From positions 1-5,763 of the forward strand of contig JBBRMG010000038.1 in NCBI GenBank assembly GCA_038230955.1: a stretch of 5,763 bases of DNA, in the 5' to 3' direction. A model generated the notes under the pieces. It worked only from the letters and a program-made list of their open reading frames with translations. It was not told the origin of the DNA and ran no database searches. Position numbers and translations under genes: made by a program. Source of the DNA: JBBRMG01 sp038230955 (lineage in GTDB: Bacteria; Patescibacteriota; Doudnabacteria; UBA920). Position 1 is the stretch's first letter. Every line of letters starts with the position of its first letter. Below, piece after piece: positions 5,754-5,763 of this stretch.

Positions 5754-5763
5754 AACAATATAA
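5702..5763 (-). pseudogene. Predicted chimeric end of the upstream APAZ/effector fragment
   Basis: If the effector gene continues to the right in the frame set by its 3' fragment, its message enters the IS at 5758. It then reads 18 IS-encoded codons (LFQIENVV ... VAAM) before TAA at 5702-5704. Only five native bases (5759-5763) are in the window, so this is a prediction from frame continuity: ATA at 5761-5759, in frame with TTA at 4680-4678. The product would keep the effector domain and lose the C-terminal APAZ portion and acidic tail. Confidence 0.4.
5732..5758 (-). repeat. Right inverted repeat of the IS630-type element
   Basis: This is the partner of the left repeat, with TACGACA at 5735-5741 and TCTGAAAC at 5749-5756. 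The transposase stop codon TGA (5751-5753) lies inside it. It is flanked by the TA duplication at 5759-5760. Confidence 0.8.

Larger units (their letters stand above)
4683..5758 (+). mobile_element. IS630-family insertion sequence, apparently complete
   Basis: The element is about 1,076 bp, with imperfect inverted ends, a TA on both sides (4681-4682 and 5759-5760), and a two-frame DDE transposase of the IS630/Tc1 type. TA duplication and this length are typical of IS630 elements. It lies opposite in direction to the APAZ-pAgo operon it interrupts. Removing it with one TA rejoins an open frame (ATA TTA TTT AGT) over the few host bases visible. The transposase motifs and both ends look sound, so it may still be mobile. 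Confidence 0.85.

Overview
The window reads as accessory DNA from a member of the Bacteroidota, probably a Cytophagales bacterium of the Spirosoma type. That placement is an inference. It rests on the methylase family, on a TAnnTTTG promoter element, and on the close resemblance of the Argonaute to the one I remember from Maribacter. It holds two large genes on the minus strand, one from a mobile-element DNA methylase-helicase and one from a short-Argonaute defence operon. Each of these gene sets is cut by a different insertion sequence.

Left part (1-2160). Bases 1-141 are the right end of an ISAs1-family element: the last 41 codons of its transposase and its terminal inverted repeat. The element lies inside a minus-strand gene for a large N-6 adenine DNA methylase-helicase of the kind carried by conjugative elements and phages. 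Residues 1-673 of that protein remain, with a full methylase core and the conserved region after it. The last five residues and the stop codon come from the IS end, and the helicase half is missing.

Middle (2161-2800). About 640 bases have no intact gene. They hold a terminator-like hairpin on the minus strand and a decayed small minus-strand gene of unknown function.

Right part (2801-5763). A complete short prokaryotic Argonaute (MID-PIWI only, nuclease residues absent) strongly resembles the SPARTA-type pAgos. Just upstream is the 3' end of its partner gene, which encodes the C-terminal part of an APAZ domain and a very acidic tail. An IS630-family element of about 1076 bp, flanked by TA duplications, has been inserted into that partner gene. 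The effector domain (TIR, if this is SPARTA) and most of APAZ should lie just past the right edge. The IS630 transposase is split into two frames joined at a run of eight A's, as expected for programmed -1 frameshifting.

How the parts fit: the pAgo and APAZ protein would form a guide-directed abortive-infection complex, but the insertion should disable it. I found no wholly new system. The notable points are the interrupted SPARTA-like operon, the truncated methylase-helicase, and the decayed gene between them. There are no RNA genes or CRISPR arrays.
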